Below, in pieces: positions 10,620 to 18,481 of a DNA stretch of 64,000 nucleotides. The notes under the pieces were generated by a model. It made no database searches, was not told where the DNA came from, and was given only the letters and a program-made list of their open reading frames with translations. This DNA is from Omphalotus guepiniiformis (taxonomy: Eukaryota; Basidiomycota; Agaricomycetes; Agaricales; Omphalotaceae). A program made the position numbers and the translations under genes. Location of the stretch: positions 744,001 through 808,000 of the forward strand of contig JAQOOI010000074.1 in the NCBI GenBank assembly GCA_028554645.1. The letters run 5' to 3'. The first letter of the stretch is position 1; each line of letters opens with the position of its first letter.

Positions 10620-11797
10620 TGAGTCTGTTCCTTGTCTTTGCTTATAGGTACAGAACCTTTCCCTCTCTCATAGGTAGGTACAACAGCTCGCTTCTTAGTG
10701 TTAGGGTCCTGAATAACGAGGTCCTGCGTTCCATCTGCATGATTATCCACTAAACTCTCCGTGATCGTGTCAAAAGGCCGTCCCAGTAGCAATTCATATG
10801 CGGGGTCTCGAATTACATGTACTTGTAAGTACACGGTGATTCCGCCTAGTAAGAATGGTACATTACGCGCCAATCCCAAAGACTTCTCAACACCCTTGTT
10901 AGCCGATTGCATAAAGATTACTATGTCCGGGTCCCACGATAAACCTGCTTCGCGAGCTCTTTTCTCCGATGTAGAGATAATCTGTGAACCCGAGTCTAGT
11001 AGACTTTCGATCTTCGCGGTACCATTTACCAAAGGATACACGCATCGAAGCGACTCTGAATCTCTTGCCACGTAGATCTGAATTGGGTTATCTTTGCTTC
11101 CCAGGCTTTCCACGTACTGTTCAACTGGATCGCTAATCACAACCGCTCCTGCTGGAAGATCTCCTTCCGCCTGTTTCAGAACAAAAACTTCCGCGGTGAC
11201 ATTAAGGTCAGCTAACGCGACTGTATTTGCTGTTACGTGAACCTCTCCTACATTTTCCTCGCTAAAAGGTAATAGGGGGCTTTTGGCTAGGATCTCTCTC
11301 AAACCTCCCGCGGTCTCTTCAGGCTTCAATTTGACTCTTGACTTGATCGTTCCTCTGAGTGAAATTTCTGATTCCACTACTGTTTCTTCCGCGTCAGGAT
11401 GTTTAGTTAACGGAATAACAGGAGACTCCGCGGCCTTCTCATTCCTTGTCTTCCAAATTATCCCCCTCGGGTTCTCTAACCGCTCTTTCTGAGCTTTCAG
11501 TTTCTCTTGCTCAGTTGGCGAATACGACACATCAGGTACGTTCGCGTAAGGAACCTCTGGTACGCGGCTCTTCTTCACTACTGTAGGTAGCGGAGGCATC
11601 TCGACACCATCGAATCTCAAACGTTTTTCCCTCTTGACCAACTCCTTATACTTATCTTTCTCTAGGCTCGCGTCCTTCTCAGGTTCCGCGTCCTTTTCTT
11701 TCCACAACCGTCGTTCATTACCCTTGTTTTCAGTATCATTCTCAGGTGCCGCGGCCCTAACAGGATTTTTCTCTTTTGTAGGGGCCTGGCTTTCCAT
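10592..11797 (-). CDS. pro: Retrotransposon aspartic protease frame
   Basis: This 401-residue frame lies between gag and pol. The LLDSGSQ motif near residue 265 is the DSG catalytic site of retroviral-type aspartic proteases, followed by the expected LLLGRPF near 345. The first 200 residues are charged and low in complexity, without a recognised domain. The frame is -1 relative to gag and is likely reached by frameshifting at 11812-11818. The ATG at 11797 is in the same frame, so internal initiation is an alternative. Pol then follows in another -1 step, so a Gag-Pro-Pol fusion would need two slips. Confidence 0.88.
   Translation of the reverse strand: MESQAPTKEKNPVRAAAPENDTENKGNERRLWKEKDAEPEKDASLEKDKYKELVKREKRLRFDGVEMPPLPTVVKKSRVPEVPYANVPDVSYSPTEQEKLKAQKERLENPRGIIWKTRNEKAAESPVIPLTKHPDAEETVVESEISLRGTIKSRVKLKPEETAGGLREILAKSPLLPFSEENVGEVHVTANTVALADLNVTAEVFVLKQAEGDLPAGAVVISDPVEQYVESLGSKDNPIQIYVARDSESLRCVYPLVNGTAKIESLLDSGSQIISTSEKRAREAGLSWDPDIVIFMQSANKGVEKSLGLARNVPFLLGGITVYLQVHVIRDPAYELLLGRPFDTITESLVDNHADGTQDLVIQDPNTKKRAVVPTYERGKGSVPISKDKEQTQGFSAASRN
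10613..10619 (-). promoter_or_regulatory. Slippery heptamer at the protease-pol junction
   Basis: Minus strand G GGT TTT in the protease frame fits the X XXY YYZ rule for -1 ribosomal frameshifting. It lies in the short overlap (10667-10592) between the protease and pol frames. A -1 slip here reads straight into pol, about 19 nt before the protease stop. Seventeen bases downstream is a perfect inverted repeat, TTGATC-CCA-GATCAA (10595-10581), which could form the stimulatory hairpin, although the spacer is longer than usual. Confidence 0.65.
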
Positions 11798-11805
11798 CCT
11801 CGAAC

Positions 11806-13569
11806 TTACCGAAAACCCTCCTCGAACCTTCCTTTCTCATTGTTACTAACTGCCACGTTACTTATTGAATCTCTTGCCGACCCTCGAATATAGGCCACGC
11901 TGAGATTGGATTCTAACACCCTTTCTTGAGCACGCTTCGCCTCTTCATATTCTTGCCAAACTCTAGTGTACTGTTTATTGTACGACTCGACCTCCTCTAG
12001 TTGCATCTGTAGTACCTCAACCTGAGAAGCTTGTACTTTCTTTTCAGACAGTCTTCGGTCCACAAAGTCTTTCTGAGGAGGCCCATTTGGAGCTTTCTGT
12101 GCTACTGGCTCTCCATCTGGCATACAAGTGATCCCTTCTTTCAAAATGATCTTTCCATCATCTACGTACTGCTTGCGTACCATACATTGCCCTGCCATAT
12201 GTCCGTTTAAGCCACAGAACCAACACGTCGCGGCTCGAAAGTAGTCGGGACGGTTGTCATTCAACGCGGTTCTCCCGTAGTCCCGCGGCGCCATATAGGG
12301 TATACGTTCTGGATGCCTGGTACCGCTACTCGTTCCAGGTGCCGCGAGCTTTAATTGCTCTAGCAGTTTACCCATCATTTCTTCTTCTCTCGCGGCTCTC
12401 TGGGTAAGGTTCTTTGTTTGAATCGTGATTAGATCTTTCAATTCCGCCACCCATCCTTCCGTTTGCTCATGCTTCACTTTTTCTACTTTCTTTCCTCTAT
12501 CTTCCTTCGCGGACCTTACGTTCCCAAGACTAATTACTTCCTCAACCTGAGATCTCGCGTTAAATTCTGCCTCGTCCAGAATCTCTTCTGCTGTATAGGC
12601 ATCATCTCTCGGTCTAGCCTCTGCAGGTGGGTTCGCACGCTTTTGTAACTTCAAAGTCAACGTGATGGATCTCCAAAATTCATCTTCAAACATTCCGCGG
12701 AGGACTCTGACAATTTCTCTGTTAGTATACAACGCGGTCGTAGTGTAGTGCTTAAGGAACGGCCTTAGGGTATTCCTCATTCTTAATACATCTTCGAGAT
12801 CTTCCATCGTTATATTCTTATACTTCTTCGCGGCTCTTTCGAATTTTGCGAAGGAGAAAGTTCCCTCGTCCGATCCTCCATCATAACTCTTCAAAATCTC
12901 GTCGCGGAACTCGATAAACGTCCCTTCCTCTTTCTCGTACGTAGGCAACGCCTTCCATTGTTCTCTTATAGTTGCGGGTAGGTAACGCAACGCGACTGAT
13001 TTCTTATCCGCTTCTTCCTCTATTTTGAAATCTTGGATAATATCCTCAATCTCCCCCAGATAGTCTCTGACGTCGTCTACATCATGATCGCGACGCAAAT
13101 CTGGTGCTCCACGTTCTCTTCTCCTCGGAATCTTATCCATAGCCGGCATTTTTATGATATTTTCTTGAATTATAGGTAAAATAGGTGCAGAGTTCGGTGA
13201 AATATGTAAATCAAATAGAAGTGTGTGGACTTCGGATAGTTCCTCGTCCGAATGAGAATGTCTATCAATAGTTGGTGGGACTACTGAGTTTCGACGCGAC
13301 GGTGGGTCTGGCCTAGGAAATTGAATTGAAGTACCTTCTCCGTAATCAGATAGTTCTTCGTCAAAGTTCCGCGACTGTCTAATACTCGAATCTTCCGCGT
13401 CAACTACGTTAATCGATTCTCGGGGTTGAGCAACAACTTCAGGATGTGACTTCCTGTAGCTACTAACTCTTTTGATTGCCTTTGCACGTGCTAACGACTC
13501 TCTGGTATTCTCTACCGTTGAAGGCCGTGAACTTCGCCTAGACGTTTTGTCTGATTGTTGGTTAGACAA
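11806..13569 (-). CDS. gag: Gag capsid-nucleocapsid protein
   Basis: A 587-residue protein. The N-terminal 150 residues are Ser/Arg-rich. A capsid-like region at about 150-330 contains LRYLPATIREQWKALP and FIEFRDEILKSY. One CCHC zinc knuckle, CWFCGLNGHMAGQC (C-X2-C-X4-H-X4-C), lies near residue 448 and binds the genomic RNA in this family. A Gln/Glu-rich coiled coil follows. The first ATG lies 68 bp inside the internal region, after the primer binding site. The stop is one codon past a slippery site that leads into protease. Two copies of this gene, one broken, are present in the window. Confidence 0.93.
   Translation of the reverse strand: MSNQQSDKTSRRSSRPSTVENTRESLARAKAIKRVSSYRKSHPEVVAQPRESINVVDAEDSSIRQSRNFDEELSDYGEGTSIQFPRPDPPSRRNSVVPPTIDRHSHSDEELSEVHTLLFDLHISPNSAPILPIIQENIIKMPAMDKIPRRRERGAPDLRRDHDVDDVRDYLGEIEDIIQDFKIEEEADKKSVALRYLPATIREQWKALPTYEKEEGTFIEFRDEILKSYDGGSDEGTFSFAKFERAAKKYKNITMEDLEDVLRMRNTLRPFLKHYTTTALYTNREIVRVLRGMFEDEFWRSITLTLKLQKRANPPAEARPRDDAYTAEEILDEAEFNARSQVEEVISLGNVRSAKEDRGKKVEKVKHEQTEGWVAELKDLITIQTKNLTQRAAREEEMMGKLLEQLKLAAPGTSSGTRHPERIPYMAPRDYGRTALNDNRPDYFRAATCWFCGLNGHMAGQCMVRKQYVDDGKIILKEGITCMPDGEPVAQKAPNGPPQKDFVDRRLSEKKVQASQVEVLQMQLEEVESYNKQYTRVWQEYEEAKRAQERVLESNLSVAYIRGSARDSISNVAVSNNEKGRFEEGFR
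11812..11818 (-). promoter_or_regulatory. Slippery heptamer at the gag-protease junction
   Basis: Minus strand GAG GGT TTT CGG TAA in the gag frame contains G GGT TTT one codon before the gag stop. A -1 slip reads TCG GTA AGT TCG AGG ATG and on into the protease frame without a stop. The heptamer and the nearby TTCGAGGA are the same as at the protease-pol junction, so the arrangement is repeated rather than accidental. Confidence 0.7.
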
Positions 13570-13636
13570 CCGCGACTATAACTCTTCGGTCTCGTACGAA
13601 ACCTAAAACACTTCACTTAGTTTATTAATCAGAAAC

Positions 13637-13654
13637 CCCTCGCGGTGGGCTCCA
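13637..13654 (-). other. Primer binding site of the inner element
   Basis: Two bases after the 5' LTR the minus strand reads TGGAGCCCACCGCGAGGG, beginning with the TGG that pairs with the CCA end of a tRNA. The implied tRNA 3' end is GGTGGGCTCCA, whose discriminator base is T. I could not name the tRNA with confidence. The same 18 nt occur at 15441-15458 in the outer copy. Confidence 0.65.
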
Positions 13655-13656
13655 GA

Positions 13657-14896
13657 TGATGTGCTTGGTATGGGGTATGAATGAGAAGAAGTGCTAACTA
13701 ACTCGAATGAATCTATCAAGCACTCAAAACACACACACAACACACAAAGACTTTTAAGTTCGTGGGGTTTGGGGGACTAACAAACTCTGTGAAGCGAATA
13801 AGGTTGTTGTAAGAGGAACGCGGAGACACAGTCAAAACCGACGCGGCACAGATAACTCTATGCTACACACCACTCAAACAAACTAACGCGTAACTTTAAC
13901 AAATCACCGCGACCAGTGACTACAAACGATACAACAACCAGACGATTGTTGGGAGATGCCAGACGACTTCTCACTTAGTGGAGTTGGGTATAGGAGGATT
14001 TCAGAACTGCCAGACGACGAGTTCAACGAGTGACCAGACGATCCACTCTTATTCGCACTACACACACAGGCTCCGCGGTACCAGACGATCCCGCTTGTAA
14101 ACACTTAGGCACACTGACTTATGAACTAACGCGACGGTTAACACTTTAAAACTTCTAATCACTCAGAGGGACTTAAGCTTTTCCACACACAAATGCTATT
14201 AGCTCTATGGGGGGGCTCGGGAACCTCCCCTTCCTTGCCCAGGTTCTATTTCTTATATACAGTATCTCTATTTACATAGTACAAACAAATGTCGCGATAC
14301 TTGACAGTTATGAGATATATGGTGCATATGGTGCACCGCGTAAGGTAGGGATGAAGTATAGTACGCGGTAACAGGGTATCCTATATCGGGTTATAATCTT
14401 GCCGCTTTTAGAAAGTATCGCGGTAGTTCGCTAACGCTGTGTCTCCTTACGTGTTCTACTTCCGCGTCGTCGGAAGTACTTCGTGTTACATCGTACGTCT
14501 AGACCCTTCTGTGGCTCAACAGTGGTCATTAGATATGACTAGTGCACGGAGCTACTGCTACCTGGTTTCTAAGTCTGGCCTTCTGAGTAGTGCCGCGGTA
14601 CCTCGTTACCTACGCGTTGGTTTATACAGTATTGGGGCCATCAAGTTATACACGTCGGACCTTAGAACAAGTGCCGCGACACTTTACTTGAGTGCATACT
14701 TAGGTAATACCTACACTGAGAAGACCCATTTAGTGCCGTTCTACAGTCTTGTACACCTTTGTACACATATACTAGTGGTTGAATGTGCGTAATACACCGC
14801 GGAACTTAGGACTATACAGTGTACTTAGTAGGTTTGTACTGGAGTGATCAATCCCGCGAGGCCGAAAATGGTAGTGGTATTCCCGCGGTCGTATCA
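13657..14896 (-). repeat. 5' LTR of the inner retrotransposon
   Basis: This 1240-bp repeat appears identical to 517-1756, with the same TGAT/ATCA ends, the TATATAAG box at 14252-14259 and the five CCAGACGA copies from 13938. It is followed on the right by ACGC and then by the outer gag. As the upstream LTR of a minus-strand element, it should drive gag-pro-pol transcription. Confidence 0.95.
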
Positions 14897-15373
14897 ACGC
14901 AAATCTGGTGCTCCACGTTCTCTTCTCCTCGGAATCTTATCCATAGCCGGCATTTTTATGATATTTTCTTGAATTATAGGTAAATTAGGTGCAGAGTTCG
15001 GTGAAATATGTAAATCAAATAGAAGTGTGTGGACTTCGGATAGTTCCTCGTCCGAATGAGAATGTCTATCAATAGTTGGTGGGACTACTGAGTTTCGACG
15101 CGACGGTGGGTCTGGCCTAGGAAATTGAATTGAAGTACCTTCTCCGTAATCAGATAGTTCTTCGTCAAAGTTCCGCGACTGTCTAATACTCGAATCTTCC
15201 GCGTCAACTACGTTAATCGATTCTCGGGGTTGAGCAACAACTTCAGGATGTGACTTCCTGTAGCTACTAACTCTTTTGATTGCCTTTGCACGTGCTAACG
15301 ACTCTCTGGTATTCTCTACCGTTGAAGGCCGTGAACTTCGTCTAGACGTTTTGTCTGATTGTTGGTTAGACAA
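14897..15373 (-). pseudogene. Outer-copy gag, N-terminal fragment
   Basis: It encodes the first 159 Gag residues, nearly identical to the inner Gag (I to N in the PILPII segment, plus silent changes), and stops being Gag where the inner LTR begins. The start codon at 15373 and the upstream leader are intact. Confidence 0.9.
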
Positions 15374-15440
15374 CCGCGACTATAACTCTTCGGTCTCGTA
15401 CGAAACCTAAAACACTTCACTTAGTTTATTAATCAGAAAC

Positions 15441-15458
15441 CCCTCGCGGTGGGCTCCA
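15441..15458 (-). other. Primer binding site of the outer element
   Basis: Same 18-nt sequence and two-base spacing as in the inner element, next to the LTR that begins at 15461. Confidence 0.6.
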
Positions 15459-15460
15459 GA

Positions 15461-16699
15461 TGATGTGCTTGGTATGGGGTATGAATGAGACGAAGTGCTA
15501 ACTAACTCGAATGAATCTATCAAGCACTCTAAACACACACACAACACACAAAGACTTTTAAGTTCGTGGGGTTTGGGGGACCAACAAACTCTGTGAAGCG
15601 AATAAGGTTGTTGTAAGAGGAACGCGGAGACACAGTCAAAACCGACGCGGCACAGATAACTCTATGCTACACACCACTCAAACGAACTAACGCGTAACTT
15701 TAACAAATCACCGCGACCAGTGACTACAAACGATACAACAACCAGACGATTGTTGGGAGATGCCAGACGACTTCTCACTTAGTGGAGTTGGGTATAGGAG
15801 GATTTCAGAACTGCCCGACGACGAGTTCAACGAGTGACCAGACGATCCACTCTTATTCGCACTACACACACAGGCTCCGCGGTACCAGACGATCCCGCTT
15901 GTAAACACTTAGGCACACTGACTTATGAACTAACGCGGCGGTTAACACTTTAAAACTCCTAATCACTCAGAGGGACTTAAGCTTTTCCACACACAAATGC
16001 TATTAGCTCTATGGGGGGCTCGGGAACCTGTCCTTCCTTGCCCAGGTTCTATTTCTTATATACAGTATTTCTATTTACATAGTACAAACAAATGTCGCGA
16101 TACTTGACAGTTATGAGATATATGGTGCATATGGTGCACCGCGTAGGGTAGGGATGAAGTATAGTACGCGGTAACAGGGTATCCTATATCGGTTTATAAT
16201 CTTGCCGCTTTTAGAAAGTATCGCGGTAGTTCGCTAACACTGTGTCTCCTTACGTGTTCTACTTCCGCGTCGTCGGAAGTACTTCGTGTTACATCGTACG
16301 TCTAGACCCTTCTGTGGCTCAACAGTGGTCATTGGATATGACTAGTGCACGGAGCTACTGCTACCTGGTTTCTAAGTCTGGCCTTCTGAGTAGTGCCGCG
16401 GTACTTCGTTACCTACGCGTTGGTTTATACAGTATTGGGGCCATCAAGTTATACACGTCGGACCTTAGAACAAGTGCCGCGACGCTTTACTTGAGTGTAT
16501 ACTTAGGTAATACCTACACTGAGAAGACCCATTTAGTGCCGTTCTACAGTCTTGTACACCTTTGTACACATATACTAGTGGTTGAATGTGCGTAATACAC
16601 CGCGTAACTTAGGACTATACAGTGTACTTAGTAGGTTTGTACTGGAGTGATCAATCCTGCGAGGCCGAAAATGGTAGTGGTATTACCGCGGTCGTATCA
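15461..16699 (-). repeat. 5' LTR of the outer retrotransposon
   Basis: Homologous to the two inner LTRs over its full length, but with about 20 substitutions and a one-base shorter G run (six instead of seven). The TATATAAG box is kept at 16055-16062. The sequence to its right (from 16700, ACGCGGTC) is unrelated to the element and marks the junction with host DNA. Confidence 0.93.
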
Positions 16700-18481
16700 A
16701 CGCGGTCAAAGTCAGTGTATCGGCAAGGTGGTGATGGGATAATCTGGAAAAGAGTGCAGCAATGGTGAACATGGGGGGCAAGCAGTTGAAGAACACACCA
16801 GTTGAGGGTATTTATAGCTAGCGAGCCAGCCACTGGCCACAGGAGTGTGAGCCACTAGCATTGTCCTCCTCGACACCATTGAACACGAGTGGCCCACGTC
16901 GTGGAACAGAGCAAACACAGCAATAGCCCCGAGCCGGCTGCCGCGGCAACCGGCGAGTTCACATTAGCCTCAGTTCACTTTCACCAGTACACTTTTTTTC
17001 GAGTGAAAAAAAAGTGCACTAAGAGCGAGTTCACTTTCGCGAGTTCGTTTTCGTAGTTCACTTCTAAGTGAACCTGTTTTTGCTATTCTACAAGCTCTCG
17101 AACCCTGGTACGGATCCTCTGCAATCAGTCTTCAGACTTGACTTATGCTGCTGCTCTATATGAAGAGAAGACGTTGTCAGTGTGATAGCTAGTGAGACAC
17201 ATGAGACAATGGTGTGTGGGCAAAGGTCGGCAGACCCTTGGGCCCCGGAAAGACTCCAGCAGTATTCGCGGTCAGCTGCGAGGGTGGGCGGGATCCCGCC
17301 TGAGAGCTGACATGCAGCTGCTGGGCGGTCTCGCCAGAGCAATTGTATGAAGTTTGTATCTTGAATTGATGAATTTTTCATGTTATTTCACCATATTTTT
17401 AACATTTTCCCACAGGATTTATGTTGAATTGTTTGCAGTGTTATACTAACTGATTCACAATTGCGATGGAAATGGGAGTGGAGGGCGGGAAATAAAAGGA
17501 AAGCCGAGTGCTAACGAGTGTCTTGACGTTGAGTACGGGCACGTCGATTCCGACCTAGGTGATGCGGCGAGAAAGAGAAAGGATAGCCGCATCACGTGTC
17601 CGTACGAAGACCTCAATCTGCTCACCAGCTTCGCACTGGCAGATCAGCAATCCTGAAGCAGTTTGTCCAACATATATTGTGAAGCAGTAGTCATTTATGG
17701 AAAGGCAGATATGTATTTTATAGACTTGAAGGTAAAAATGCCGCAACCAACGGCCCGGCCACAGATTACACTATCACTATTTTCTACGTACACAGACGCC
17801 GGACGGTCTATCTTTCCCTCGTCAATGATACCATGCTTTCGTATTCTTCCTGGAATGTTTGAGCTCCCTAGGTGACACTTCCAATTGCAACCTTCCTTCA
17901 TGCTGTTAGCGGAACGCCAGAAAGGAAATGAAGGATCTTCGTGGGTCAAAACTAATGAACGTGAAGTAAAATCTCACCGCACGAACGACTTGTCTGGGTT
18001 GCATGTGCATTGTGGGTTTGTTTAGTCTTCGTGTTCCCTCCGCTGACGATGGTTTTTTTTGGCACACTGAAAAATAAGCTCCTGTTCTGCGGGCCTAGTA
18101 CTAAAATATGATTCACCCATGCATCATGTTTGAATATTGAACGTACGAGCATTTTCCTCCGTCATCGCAGAAGTCCCTCAGACCAAAAACAGCTTTACAG
18201 CTTCTGCTGATCTCCGCTGGGGTCACCTGTTGATATTAGTACGACCTCAATGAGTCAATTTGTACCGAGTACGTGTTTTCATTTCCCGGAAAATTCAAAT
18301 ATTAACAGCTACGATTCACGAAGACAGACGAGCGTTGTGGCGATGTACGCCTGACGTCACTGCCACTGCTTCTCGAGGATCACGTGTGTCACGTGATGTA
18401 TTGTCGTGTAATGCTTTTTTTCCGTTATATGAAACTGAGTCTCTTGGCAGCGACATACCAGCCTTCTTGAACCTTCGTTTT
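16700..18481. other. Intergenic, with a cluster of GTTCACTT inverted repeats
   Basis: No gene is supported; the short open frames here lack domains. Bases 16960-17075 hold several GTTCACTT units in both orientations, including the near-palindrome GTTCACTTCTAAGTGAAC (17053-17070) and a hairpin with T7/A8 arms around 16985-17020. These may be a decayed mobile element. The last kilobase should contain the promoter of the downstream transporter gene. Confidence 0.5.

Larger units (their letters stand above)
517..14896 (-). mobile_element. Complete Ty3/gypsy LTR retrotransposon carrying two antisense genes
   Basis: The 14,380-bp element has, in its own (minus-strand) order: 5' LTR 14896-13657, primer binding site, gag, protease, pol, a 4.9-kb accessory region, polypurine tract, and 3' LTR 1756-517. 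The LTR ends on the plus strand are TGAT...ATCA. A 4-bp target duplication, ACGC, flanks it at 513-516 and 14897-14900. Domain order protease, reverse transcriptase, RNase H, integrase is the Ty3/gypsy order, and no chromodomain is evident at the pol C-terminus. Its LTRs appear identical, so insertion was recent and the copy may be active. The length is well above the 5-8 kb usual for fungal Ty3/gypsy elements. The excess is the accessory region with two spliced genes on the opposite strand, plus long LTRs. Confidence 0.93.
1..16699 (-). mobile_element. Outer (older) Ty3/gypsy copy, interrupted and cut by the window edge
   Basis: This is the remains of a retrotransposon of the same family as the inner copy. 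Bases 1-516 match the inner gag at about 12581-13096 with a few substitutions. Bases 14897-15373 supply the rest of the gag N-terminus, followed by a leader, a primer binding site and an LTR at 15461-16699. Between them sits the complete inner element. Removing 517-14896 plus one ACGC target duplication would rejoin gag in frame, so the copy was broken by the nested insertion. Its LTR differs from the inner LTRs at roughly 20 positions by eye, so it is older. The rest of pol, the antisense genes and the other LTR lie left of the window. The flank just after its LTR starts ACGC. Confidence 0.9.

Noticed and set aside
13637..13654. Naming the primer tRNA from the primer binding site
   Set aside because: The implied 3' end GGTGGGCTCCA has a T discriminator, which would fit tRNA-Cys among others, but no matching tRNA gene is in the window to compare.
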